This document shows, in pieces, positions 1 to 8,229 of a stretch of DNA of 64,000 nt. The notes beneath the pieces are model-generated. The model was not told the origin of the DNA and did not search any database. It saw only the letters and a list, made by a program, of their open reading frames with translations. This DNA comes from Tieghemostelium lacteum. Its lineage: Eukaryota > Evosea > Eumycetozoa > Dictyosteliales > Raperosteliaceae. The DNA lies in assembly GCA_001606155.1 (NCBI GenBank), contig LODT01000013.1, positions 186,001 to 250,000 of the forward strand. Direction: 5' to 3'. Made by a program: the position numbers and the translations under genes. Numbering within the stretch: the first letter of the stretch is position 1; each line of letters begins with the position of its first letter.

Positions 1-1670
1 GTTGCAAAACCCTCTCTTTTGGCAGAAGGTTGAACTTTTTTAATTGCCTTTTTGAAATCTGACATTTCAATAAAAAATCTAGACAATTGTTCAGGGGTGA
101 GTGTGGTTTTTTGTTCATTTTTTAGGTATTCAAAGATATTGAGTTGAGTAAGTTCCATATTGGTGGTAGTGGTAGTGTCATTACTTTGGTTAATGGTAGT
201 GGAAGGTATGCCATTACTTAAAAATTCATTTTCAAAGAATCTATTGATTGAGAATATAGAAGATTCTCTAGCTAATAAAGTTAAATCAGCACCTACGTAA
301 CCAGGTGTAATTCTAGCAACTTCGTCATAGTCAAAGTTAGGTTCCAGTCTCATTTTACTGGTTATAACCTTTAGAATCTTTGATCTTGCAGTTTGATCAG
401 GTACACCCAAACAAATTTCCTTATCAAATCTTGATCTTAAAGCTGTATCTAAAGACTCTGGTCTATTAGTAGCACTAATCACTAAAACATGTCCTTTCTT
501 TTGAGGAACTTGTACAGATATAATAGGTTGATTATTCTGACCATTTTGTGTAACTTGTACTGTAGGTTGCTGCTGAGTTTGTTGAGCATTGGTACTTATT
601 AGACCATCCATACATGTCAATAACTGAGCTACTATTCTTCTTTCCATGTCTTTTGATGCTGTTTCTCTCTTTGGTGCAATTGCATCAATTTCATCAATGA
701 ATATCAAACATGGTGCTTGTGCATGAGCATCGTTAAAGAGAGTTCTAATCTTTGCCTCTGATTCACCTGAGACACCTGATGTAATCTCAGGTCCGGATAT
801 AGAGATCAAAGGAACTTGTAATTCACCAGCTATGGCTCTTGCCAAAAGACTTTTACCACATCCAGGTGGACCCTGCAAGAGTATACCTCTTGGTGGATCC
901 ACTCCTAAATAACTATAAATCTCTGGATAACATATAGGATATTGTATATGTTCTCTAATCTCTTTTAATATATTCTCTATACCACCAAGATTTGAAAAGT
1001 TTATATTAGGTATCAAACCTGTATTTGATGATGTACCACCAGAACTACCACCCAAAGAACTCAAATCTTTTTTAAATTTTTTCATTTTTTGTTTTGGTGT
1101 TGAAGGTGTTGGTGGTGTTGCATTACTATTATTATCATTATTAACTCCATTACTATTACTACCATTACTATTATTTATATTTATATTCTCTGCAGTTGTA
1201 ACTAAAGAATCTCTTGATCTTTTGTTTAATTTAATTTGTTGTATAGGTTGTTGTGGTTGTTGAGGTGCATTCTTTTTATAGCTAGATAATAGAAACTGAT
1301 TCATTGAGTTACTAGGAAGTGGTGTTTCTTTAACAGATAGAATTTGTACATCAGAATCACTATCAGAATTTTCAGAATCACCATTGATTGTAGTTGTATT
1401 ATTATTATTATTATTTGCATCAGTATCTTGCATTACTTGATCATCACCTTCACCATCACTAATCTGACTAGCCATTTTATGTAATGATCTTTCAACTTGC
1501 ATTTGAAATGCTTTATATGGTTTTCTCATATACTCTGGAAATTGAGTACGTAGTTTATTAACAATTCCATCTGTATCCAATGATGTACTATTCTTTTCAA
1601 CTTGCTCTTCTAGTACTCTATCCACTCTATCTTGTAAAATATCCTCATAGGTCTTATGTTTTTTTGCCAT
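1..1670 (-). CDS. nvl: NVL/Rix7-like AAA ATPase, N-terminal part (cut by window edge)
   Basis: Partial gene: it starts at an ATG at 1670 and stays open to base 1, so only about 556 residues are present. The first ~75 residues (Lys-rich start, then VRTQFP/YMRKPYKAFQ-type segment) fit the small N-terminal domain of nuclear VCP-like proteins. A low-complexity Asn/Ser/Gln linker with a basic stretch (KQKMKKFKK, a likely nuclear signal) follows. The first AAA domain begins near residue 235, with Walker A GPPGCGKS (about residue 267), Walker B LIFIDEIDA and a sensor segment ISATNRPE. A Gln/Asn-rich insert lies between Walker B and the sensor. The last visible residues (VQPSAKREGF) are the family's link to the second AAA domain, which lies outside. 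Known role of the family: releasing assembly factors from pre-60S ribosomes in the nucleolus. Divergent from the BolA gene, 125 bp apart. Confidence 0.93.
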   Translation of the reverse strand, partial: MAKKHKTYEDILQDRVDRVLEEQVEKNSTSLDTDGIVNKLRTQFPEYMRKPYKAFQMQVERSLHKMASQISDGEGDDQVMQDTDANNNNNNTTTINGDSENSDSDSDVQILSVKETPLPSNSMNQFLLSSYKKNAPQQPQQPIQQIKLNKRSRDSLVTTAENININNSNGSNSNGVNNDNNSNATPPTPSTPKQKMKKFKKDLSSLGGSSGGTSSNTGLIPNINFSNLGGIENILKEIREHIQYPICYPEIYSYLGVDPPRGILLQGPPGCGKSLLARAIAGELQVPLISISGPEITSGVSGESEAKIRTLFNDAHAQAPCLIFIDEIDAIAPKRETASKDMERRIVAQLLTCMDGLISTNAQQTQQQPTVQVTQNGQNNQPIISVQVPQKKGHVLVISATNRPESLDTALRSRFDKEICLGVPDQTARSKILKVITSKMRLEPNFDYDEVARITPGYVGADLTLLARESSIFSINRFFENEFLSNGIPSTTINQSNDTTTTTNMELTQLNIFEYLKNEQKTTLTPEQLSRFFIEMSDFKKAIKKVQPSAKREGFA

Positions 1671-1795
1671 TATAAATTTAAATGGTTTCAATTTCAATAA
1701 ATAGTTTAATATAAAAAACGAATCGACCGAAAAAACAAAACCCACTATTACTTTTTTTTTCTTTTAATTTTAATAAAATCAAAACCGTCAAAAAA

Positions 1796-2238
1796 ATGAA
1801 TCATTTAAAATTATTGAGATGTTTTAGCACTACCACAATTAAAAATACAATTCAATCATCTATTGAAAAGAAACTATTGGAAACTTTTAAACCAACACAT
1901 TTGGAAATTTTAAATGAAAGTTATATGCATTCAGTACCCAAGAACTCTGAAACTCATTTTAAAGTAACTATTTTAGACAAATTCATTTATCACTTAGACA
2001 TTTAATATTGACATGTCTTTTAAAACATGTACAGGTTGTAATTGTTTCTGAAGCATTTGTAAATAAAAGTATGCTTTCACAACATAGATTGGTCAATGAA
2101 ATATTATCGGATGAATTAAAAAGTGGAGTTCATGCATTGAGCATACACACATCAACACCTGAAAATTGGAATAAGTTAAATGTTTCACCTTCACCTTCTT
2201 GTATGGGTGGAAGTAAAAGACAGTCAAAAGATCATTGA
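1796..2238 (+). CDS. BolA-like protein, probably mitochondrial (2 exons)
   Basis: Exons 1796-1963 and 2035-2238, joined across a 71-nt GT..AG intron (GTAACT..ACAG), give 123 residues. The join restores the BolA core: LEILNESYMHSV, then HFK, then VVIVSEAF, then the helix-turn-helix-like HRLVNEIL and the family signature GVHALSIHTSTPENW. BolA proteins work with monothiol glutaredoxins in iron-sulfur cluster trafficking. The first ~15 residues (MNHLKLLRCFSTTTIK) are basic and Ser/Thr-rich without acids, which suggests a mitochondrial presequence, so a BolA1/BolA3-type role is inferred. Without splicing the first frame stops just inside the intron. The C-terminal tail (SPSPSCMGGSKRQSK) is outside the conserved fold. 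Confidence 0.88.
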
Positions 2239-2811
2239 TAAATTTACCATATAGAGGAATAATATGTAAAGAAATCACGATATCTAGCTATACATTGAAA
2301 ATTTATGATAGCTTTGAAAAGTGGTAGTGGTAGTGGTTACATTTACAATTCAAACAAAAACAAAAAACCAACAATCTATTACCAAAACCATGAATTATCA
2401 AGTAATAGATTGTTTTTTTTTTTGTGTTTTTTTAATTTATACAAATTTGGAAATTTGGAGGGGGGTGAATGTATAAAGTTTGGTTTGAAAAATAACTAAA
2501 GTTTCGTAATAACTACTGGTCCAGTGATATCCATTGTATTGCTATTATAAATCATGATAAAGTCTAATAGTTGTATTAATCAGGGTGTAAATTGTCCACT
2601 GTATAATGGAAAGGTTTTTACAAATACATTATTGATTTTCAATTGAAAGATTATTAATGATGATAATTAGATTATCTATAGAATTTAAAATTTTAATATA
2701 AATAGTTGTTCAATTTAAATTCAATTAACATCAATTCAAACTTAAATTCAAATTCAAAAAGTTTAAATTTTATAAACTAAATCCAAAGTTTTATATTTCA
2801 AATTCTAAACC
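2239..2811. other. Intergenic spacer with sheathin promoter and a possible gene relic
   Basis: AT-rich spacer between the BolA and CBM49 genes. A TATA-like stretch (aatataaatag) lies at about 2695-2705, roughly 110 bp before the CBM49 start, and is a plausible core promoter. On the minus strand, about 2509-2670 reads as protein-like sequence with a single internal stop (listed separately). A short plus-strand open frame at 2305-2499 has low-complexity content and no family resemblance. Confidence 0.5.
2509..2670 (-). pseudogene. Possible relic of a host protein gene
   Basis: Reading the minus strand down from about 2670 gives FQLKINNVFVKTFPLYSGQ, then FTP, one TGA stop at about 2602-2604, and in the same frame LIQLLDFIMIYNSNTMDITG followed by PVVITKL. 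The composition is that of a real dictyostelid protein rather than random AT-rich DNA, and the frame does not change across the stop. I do not recognise the family; the motifs recall extracellular beta-sandwich domains. It could also be one exon of a gene whose other parts I did not find, but no start codon or convincing splice sites frame it. Confidence 0.35.
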
Positions 2812-3267
2812 ATGAAATCATTCATTTTATTAGCTACTCTTTTGTTGACTACTGCAATTGCATCTGCAACTTACACTTATCCATGTGGACCAAACAACTG
2901 TAAATATGGTGAAATTTGTCACAATATGGATAACATCTGTCGTTGTCTACCATATTACCAATGTCACGATGTATCATTGACTTTTAGAAAGATTGGAACT
3001 TGGACTACTGAAGACGGTAAGAAATACACTCAATATGATGTTGATATCAACAACCACAATACCTCTAGAAACATTAAACAAATCTTCATTGGTACTGATT
3101 CAACTCTTACCTTGAGAGGTAACGATATCTGGAATGTTGTTAAAGTTGGTGACACTCTTGCTTTACCATCATACCAAGACATTAATGCTGGTGCCTCATA
3201 CACTTTTGGTTTCATCATTGTTGGAACCCACCAACCAAACTTATACATCAAATCAGTTGTTTATTAA
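2812..3267 (+). CDS. Secreted CBM49 cellulose-binding protein, sheathin-like
   Basis: Single exon, 151 residues. Residues 1-19 (MKSFILLATLLLTTAIASA) form a classic signal peptide. Then comes a small Cys-rich module with six Cys in about 30 residues (YPCGPNNCKYGEICHN..ICRCLPYYQC), followed by a CBM49-type domain to the C-terminus: GTWTTEDGKKYTQYDVDINN, RNIKQIFIGTDSTLTLRG, and the ending INAGASYTFGF. In Dictyostelium, proteins of this build (sheathins and relatives) bind cellulose in the slug sheath, stalk or spore coat; extracellular-matrix function is inferred from that. A close paralogue lies at 34604-35062 with the same order of parts. A TATA-like sequence lies about 110 bp upstream. Confidence 0.85.
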   Translation: MKSFILLATLLLTTAIASATYTYPCGPNNCKYGEICHNMDNICRCLPYYQCHDVSLTFRKIGTWTTEDGKKYTQYDVDINNHNTSRNIKQIFIGTDSTLTLRGNDIWNVVKVGDTLALPSYQDINAGASYTFGFIIVGTHQPNLYIKSVVY

Positions 3268-3365
3268 ATAGTTTAAAACAACTACACAATCTTTTTTACC
3301 AATTGACCTTTTAAAGATTTAAAATAACTAAATAAAATCAATTTATCTCATTTCTCTGATCTACA

Positions 3366-3385
3366 TTTTTTTTTTTTTTTTTTTT
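3366..3385 (+). repeat. Poly-T tract
   Basis: Twenty consecutive T just before the start of the next gene. Such homopolymer runs are usual in dictyostelid intergenic DNA and are likely length-variable between strains. Confidence 0.85.
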
Positions 3386-3405
3386 GTATTAATTGTGGTT
3401 CGAAA

Positions 3406-4011
3406 ATGGGTGATAAACTTATAATAGGGTTTTTAATTGGATTGATTATTGGATTATCATATAGTCAGATTAATGAACCAAAGTATATTAATTTAGTACC
3501 TAGTGTATCATGTTTTAATGATACTATGGAGTACATTGGATATTCAACATTGATTAGAGGTGATGGTACATCATGTCTAGTAAATCAAATGTTTCAAGAG
3601 TTTTCATATCAATTTACACCAGTTGGAAATCTAACAAATCAATGGTATTTAGATACATATGAATATCACAATTGTAGTGGTAAACTATATGATAGTCAAA
3701 CAATAACATTAGAACAATGTATAACAATTCCAAAATCACTGATAAATTCAAAATTTGAATTTACCATTACTAAAAAGAAACCCCAAATTCTAGGTGGTAG
3801 TGTAGTATTTTACCTAGAAAATAATGGTTCATGTTCAAAAGATACCATCACCTATTTTAATGATGACTTTTATAATTACCAAAATCAACAACAATATCTA
3901 TGTCAACCTATAGGAAAAAAATCATTTGTTCCTGTGATTTACACTTGTGCAACAGGTGAATGTAGAGATATACCAATCACCTGTGGAGAATGTTTCGGTT
4001 TTGGTTTATAA
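3406..4011 (+). CDS. Orphan secreted cysteine-containing protein
   Basis: Single exon, 201 residues, not recognised as a named family. Residues 1-20 (MGDKLIIGFLIGLIIGLSYS) form a signal peptide or N-terminal anchor. The mature part has about a dozen Cys with regular spacing, several N-glycosylation sequons (NDT, NLT, NCS, NGS), and a Cys-rich tail (YTCATGECRDIPITCGECFG). No transmembrane segment follows, so it is probably secreted. The body looks beta-rich (alternating hydrophobic pattern), reminiscent of small dictyostelid secreted families. It lies 138 bp downstream of the CBM49 gene on the same strand. Function unknown. Confidence 0.7.
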   Translation: MGDKLIIGFLIGLIIGLSYSQINEPKYINLVPSVSCFNDTMEYIGYSTLIRGDGTSCLVNQMFQEFSYQFTPVGNLTNQWYLDTYEYHNCSGKLYDSQTITLEQCITIPKSLINSKFEFTITKKKPQILGGSVVFYLENNGSCSKDTITYFNDDFYNYQNQQQYLCQPIGKKSFVPVIYTCATGECRDIPITCGECFGFGL

Positions 4012-4278
4012 ATTCATATCAATCAAATCTTTAAAAGTTTGTATAAATTTCAAATAATTACATATAACACCAAACATAACAACATAGAATTTGTATTAAA
4101 AAAAACAGATATTTTTTTTATCTTTTCTTGAACGGTTCTAATAATTAATTGACCAATCAAAAATCTATTTTTATTTTTGTAGAATGAACAAGTGACAACA
4201 AAAGATATTATTTTCATAAAAATTCAAAAACCTTTTTTTAATTTATATTTTCATTGTTGGTCCATCAACAAATCTATA

Positions 4279-5824
4279 ATGTATACACTTATTATTGTAT
4301 TAATTGTTTTATATTTAATTTATAATTTTGTAAGTAGAAAAATTTAATTTAAAATTAAACTGTTAACTAATAAATATAAATATTTAGATTCATAAAAATA
4401 GTAAAAGATATAAGAATGAAGTAACAGGTCCAATTGCATTTCCAGTGATTGGTAATTTACATTTATTCTTTTCCAAAAAAAGACATCCACATCAGATATT
4501 GACAGATTTGACAAAGAAATATGGATTGGTTTATCGATTCTATATGGGTCATATCTATTCATTGGTTGTAACTGATCCTGATTTGATTAGAGAGATATTT
4601 GTAAAGAATTTTGATAATTTTACAGATAGACTTCATTTACCATCGATTAAATATGTTGGTGGTAACTATAAAGGTGTCGTAATGGCTGATGAATATTACT
4701 GGAAAATTAATAAAGCTAAGATAATTTCATCATTCTCAAATTCCAATCTGAAAAAAGTTTCACACATTTTGGAGAAGACTGCATCGGATTTGCTGAATGT
4801 GATGAATGAGTACTGCTCTGATCAGGGAGGAAACAAAGGAAATTGGGCACCTAGATTATATTGTCAAAAGTATACAATGAATATAGTACTTCGTTATATA
4901 TTCAATTTGGAAATTCCCTATGAAGAGAATGTAAATGGAAGAGTTAGTGAACTTATAGATTCTATAAATTCAATTCTACAGATTTTGAAATCTGGAGGTG
5001 CTGGTGACTATATATCATTCCTATCACCATTTTATGATTTCTATTTGACTCATTTCCAGAAGGATATGCCAAAGATCAATAAGTTCATTGAAGAGATTGT
5101 AATGGAACATATTCAGACAATTGATAAAGAGAATCCTAGAGATTTGATTGATTCTTTAATTTTACAATATGATGTAACAAAGCAAGAGTCAATTAATGAT
5201 ATTTCATGTTTTGGTAGAGAGTTATTCATGGCAGGTACTGAAAGTACTGCTAACTCACTCATTTGGTTCATTTTAATTATGGCTAATAATCCCAATGTTC
5301 AAGAAAAGATTTATGGTGAATTGAAATCTGTTAGTAATCAAAAATCAATTTCAGATTCAGAATATTTAAAATTGACATTAAAGGACAGAAATTCAACTCC
5401 CTATCTAAATGCATCTATTAAAGAGTCAATGAGATATAAGAATATAGGACCACTAGGAATACCAAGAGCTTGTAAAAAGGATATTGTAATTAATGATATA
5501 TTCATTCCAGCAGGTTGTCAAGTATTCCAAAATTTTCATGGTCTATCCCATATCGATCAGTTTTGGAATGAACCATATCAATTTCTACCAGAGAGATTCC
5601 TTAATAATTCACATTCTGATGTTTTTATACCATTTTCTGTAGGACCTAGAAACTGTTTAGGTTTATCTTTAGCTCAAGATGAAATGTATCTTGCCTGTGC
5701 CAATGTTATGTTAAACTATAAAATCTCACCACCAGATGGTGTAGAAACTTTGGATGAATCGGAAATATTTGGTATCGCAATACATCCACATCATTTTGAA
5801 GTTAAACTTGAAAAAAGACAATAA
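4279..5824 (+). CDS. Cytochrome P450, CYP508-like (gene 1 of tandem array)
   Basis: Exons 4279-4329 and 4388-5824, 495 residues. The short first exon encodes only the N-terminal membrane anchor (MYTLIIVLIVLYLIYNF); a 58-nt intron (GTAAGT..TTAG, phase 0) precedes the Pro-rich hinge (GPIAFPVIGN). Visible P450 marks are the I-helix AGTEST (near residue 290), K-helix ESMR (ExxR), PERF motif and heme-thiolate loop FSVGPRNCLG with the ligand Cys. Segments such as DRNSTPYLNASIKESMRYKN and the ending KLEKR match what I remember of dictyostelid CYP508 enzymes. It is an ER-bound monooxygenase with unknown substrate. All key catalytic residues are present, so it looks functional. Gene 2 lies 460 bp downstream on the same strand and shares the intron position. 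Confidence 0.92.
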
Positions 5825-5897
5825 CGTTCAATAACATAAATCTATTTTTAAAATCCTATTTTTTTATTCAGGTAATTGACTTTTAATAATCTAATAA

Positions 5898-5933
5898 ATG
5901 TTTATCTTTATATCAATTTTAATATATAATTTT
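5898..5933 (+). pseudogene. Solitary P450 first-exon copy (relic or alternative exon)
   Basis: ATG at 5898 opens 12 codons (MFIFISILIYNF) followed directly by a donor GTATGT at 5934. This matches the first exon of the downstream P450 gene (MFIFISILIFIYLIYNF, then GTATGT) with a 15-nt in-frame loss, and the upstream sequence also matches. No P450 body follows. It is most simply the remains of a tandem copy whose coding body was deleted. Because both donors are phase 0, splicing to the acceptor before 6402 would give an alternative, shorter membrane anchor for gene 2; I cannot tell whether that happens. Confidence 0.6.
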
Positions 5934-6032
5934 GTATGTTTTTTATGCAACTCTACATTATTTTTTGAAAATATTATGAATAAACGGTTGAACTTATAAA
6001 GGAGGCATCTGGTGGCAAGTTACTGCAGAATT

Positions 6033-6181
6033 AAAGTTTTTAGGAATCATGTGTTATTGTATTGGTGGTTTGACCCACAGTAGTCTTAATGTAATATGGT
6101 TGAACTCCAGCTCTGTGAATTTGGTATTGTGTAAAATCAGAAAAAAGTTCAATAACATCATATGACCAATAACGTTTCACA
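6033..6181 (-). pseudogene. Antisense relic of an unidentified host gene inside the P450 spacer
   Basis: The minus strand from about 6181 down to 6033 reads RYWSYDVIELFSDFTQYQIH, then RAGVQPYYIKTTVGQTTNTI, after which protein-like reading continues only in shifted frames (PKNFNSAVTC, then LPPDASFISS). Base composition is visibly less AT-rich than the flanks. It looks like a coding fragment with about two frame changes rather than random sequence. I do not recognise the family. It sits between the two duplicated P450 5' regions, so it may have arrived when the array was rearranged. Confidence 0.4.
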
Positions 6182-6284
6182 AATATCTATTTTTAAAATA
6201 AAAAACAATTCAAAAATGTAACTTTGACACTTTTAAAATAATTTTCAACTTGCACCATTTTTTTTAGGTAATTAACTTTAATAA

Positions 6285-7820
6285 ATGTTTATCTTTATAT
6301 CAATTTTAATTTTTATATATTTAATTTATAATTTTGTATGTTTGCTTCAATTGAAAAAATATATAAATTTTTTAATAACTCATTTTATTAAAAATCCACA
6401 GATCCAAAAGAATAGAAAAAGAGTTGCAAATGAAGTTTCAGGACCTTTAGCATTTCCAGTTATTGGAAATCTAACAACATTGATTTCAAAAACTAAAATG
6501 CCTCATGAAATTCTTAGTGATCTCACTAAAAAGCATGGATTAGTTTACAGATTCTATATGGGTCACTATTATAGTTTGGTTGTCACTGATCCTGAAGTGG
6601 TAAGAGAGATATTTGTAAAGAATTTTGATAATTTTGTTGATAGACCTCATATTCCATCATTAAGATATGCAGGTAACGATTTTAAAGGTATTGCAATGGC
6701 AGATGAAGAGTATTGGAGAGACCATAAATCAAAGATTGTATCAGCATTCTCAAATACCAATATTAAAAAAGTATCAACTATATTGGAGAAAACAACCAAT
6801 GATTTGATAGCTATCATGAGTGAATATGAAAGAAAATCAGAGGAATTCTCACCAAGAATCTATTGTCAAAAGTATACCATGAATATTGTGTTACGTTATA
6901 TATTCAGTTTGGAAATTGCTATGGATGAAGATAAAAGTGGTAGAGAAGCTAAATTGATTCAACCAATACTTGATATATTCCAATTACTAAGTGCTGGTGG
7001 TGCCGGTGATTTTATTTCATTCCTATCACCTTTGTATGATTTCTATTTGACCCACTTTAGAAAAGAAATCTCACAAATTAATGCTTTTGTAAGAGAAGTC
7101 GTAATGGAGCACCTTGAGACTATTGATAGAGAGAATCCAAGAGATTTAATTGATACTTTGATTTTGGAATATGATACTTCTAAAAAAGAAAATATTGAAA
7201 AGATTGTATGTTTTGGAAGAGAGATTTTCATGGCTTCTACAGAGACTACAGCAAATACTTTAGAATGGTTTTTATTAATTCTAGCAAACAACAAAAATGT
7301 TCAAGAAAAGATTTACAATGAACTAAAGGCTAGAATGGACCAGAATATGTTAAAAGAAGGTGAATGTAAACTGACTACTAAAGATAGAAATTCAACACCC
7401 TATCTAAATGCAGCCATCAAGGAAACCATGAGATATAGGGTCATAGGTCCACTTGGGTTACCTAGAATTGCTAAAGATGATATTTTAGTTAAAGATATAT
7501 TCATTCCAAAAGGAACTCAAATATTTCAGAATTTCTATGGTCTCTCCAATTCCGATAAATTTTGGAATGAACCAAAGACATTTATGCCAGAGAGATTCCT
7601 TAATAATTCACATTCTGATGTATTCATACCATTTTCATTGGGTCCTAGAAATTGTCTCGGTATGTCATTGGCTTTAGATGAAATGTATTTATCATGTGCC
7701 AATATATTTGCAAACTTTAAACTTTCACCACCTAATGGCCTCCCTGCCTTAAATGAATCTGAAATTTGGGGGCTAGCATTACATCCTCATAAATTCTCAT
7801 TAAAATTAGAAAAAAGATAA
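6285..7820 (+). CDS. Cytochrome P450, CYP508-like (gene 2)
   Basis: Exons 6285-6335 and 6402-7820, 489 residues. The frame stays open through the 66-nt intron (GTATGT..CACAG), so a naive reading adds 22 residues (starting VCLLQLKKY) between the anchor and the hinge. Comparison with genes 1 and 3, which both splice right after the YNF/YYF anchor, shows the intron is real. Motifs: hinge GPLAFPVIGN, I-helix ASTETT (Gly of the usual A-G-x-E-T replaced by Ser), KETMR, PERF, and heme loop FSLGPRNCLG. It closely resembles gene 1 over its whole length (for example CQKYTMNIVLRYIF in both), so a recent tandem duplication is likely. Confidence 0.92.
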   Translation: MFIFISILIFIYLIYNFVCLLQLKKYINFLITHFIKNPQIQKNRKRVANEVSGPLAFPVIGNLTTLISKTKMPHEILSDLTKKHGLVYRFYMGHYYSLVVTDPEVVREIFVKNFDNFVDRPHIPSLRYAGNDFKGIAMADEEYWRDHKSKIVSAFSNTNIKKVSTILEKTTNDLIAIMSEYERKSEEFSPRIYCQKYTMNIVLRYIFSLEIAMDEDKSGREAKLIQPILDIFQLLSAGGAGDFISFLSPLYDFYLTHFRKEISQINAFVREVVMEHLETIDRENPRDLIDTLILEYDTSKKENIEKIVCFGREIFMASTETTANTLEWFLLILANNKNVQEKIYNELKARMDQNMLKEGECKLTTKDRNSTPYLNAAIKETMRYRVIGPLGLPRIAKDDILVKDIFIPKGTQIFQNFYGLSNSDKFWNEPKTFMPERFLNNSHSDVFIPFSLGPRNCLGMSLALDEMYLSCANIFANFKLSPPNGLPALNESEIWGLALHPHKFSLKLEKR

Positions 7821-8229
7821 AATTTAACATCTTATCATACAAAACTCATATAGTAAAAAAATTAGGTGCTTATACTAAATAAAAATCTGAAATTTACAAG
7901 TACATAAACAGAGTATAATAATAATTTAAAAAAGTATTGGAAATGGCCATTTCCCGTGATTAGGAATTGAAATTTATTTTTTTCATTAATTAAATTTTAA
8001 CCTTTCGCCAGTAAAGTAATAATACCCATTCAACTCTAAAAAATAAATAATCATTTGATACAACAATAAAGGTGCATGAAAATAAATATAGTTTCTAAAA
8101 AAACACCCAATTGGATTTTCTGAATGTTAAAAATAGTTTTATTCCAATTTACAAATTTTTAAAACAAAGACATCTTTATCAAATAAAATCCATTTGAAAC
8201 CACATTTTTAAATTTTATTCAACATTTCA
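7821..8229. other. Spacer between P450 genes 2 and 3
   Basis: AT-rich spacer. At about 7938-7984 it contains a decayed copy of the start of P450 exon 2 (listed separately). Otherwise I see only A/T-rich sequence and no open frame of note. Confidence 0.5.
7938..7984 (+). pseudogene. Decayed P450 exon-2 fragment
   Basis: About 45 bases (gccatttcccgtgattagg, then aattgaaatttattttttt) align almost base for base with the hinge region of gene 1 exon 2 (GCATTTCCAGTGATTGGTAA, then TTTACATTTATTCTTTTC) but no longer read in frame. No further P450 sequence follows. It is evidence of at least one more array member that has been lost. Confidence 0.6.

Larger units (their letters stand above)
5825..6284. 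other. Spacer between P450 genes 1 and 2, containing relics
   Basis: The spacer holds two copies of a related P450 5' region. The first is at about 5822-5945 and the second, at about 6170-6340, leads into gene 2; both contain ATCTATTTTTAAAAT, then GGTAATT(A/G)ACTTT, then the first-exon ATG. Between them, about 6033-6181 holds less AT-rich sequence that reads as protein on the minus strand. Both are listed separately. Confidence 0.6.

Noticed and set aside
2305-2499. 64-codon plus-strand frame after the BolA gene
   Set aside because: Low-complexity sequence (Gly-Ser, then Asn-Lys, then Phe runs) over poly-T, with no homology pattern.
3390-3410. Possible tRNA B box (ggttcgaaaat)
   Set aside because: No matching A box, no acceptor-stem complement, and it directly abuts a protein start.
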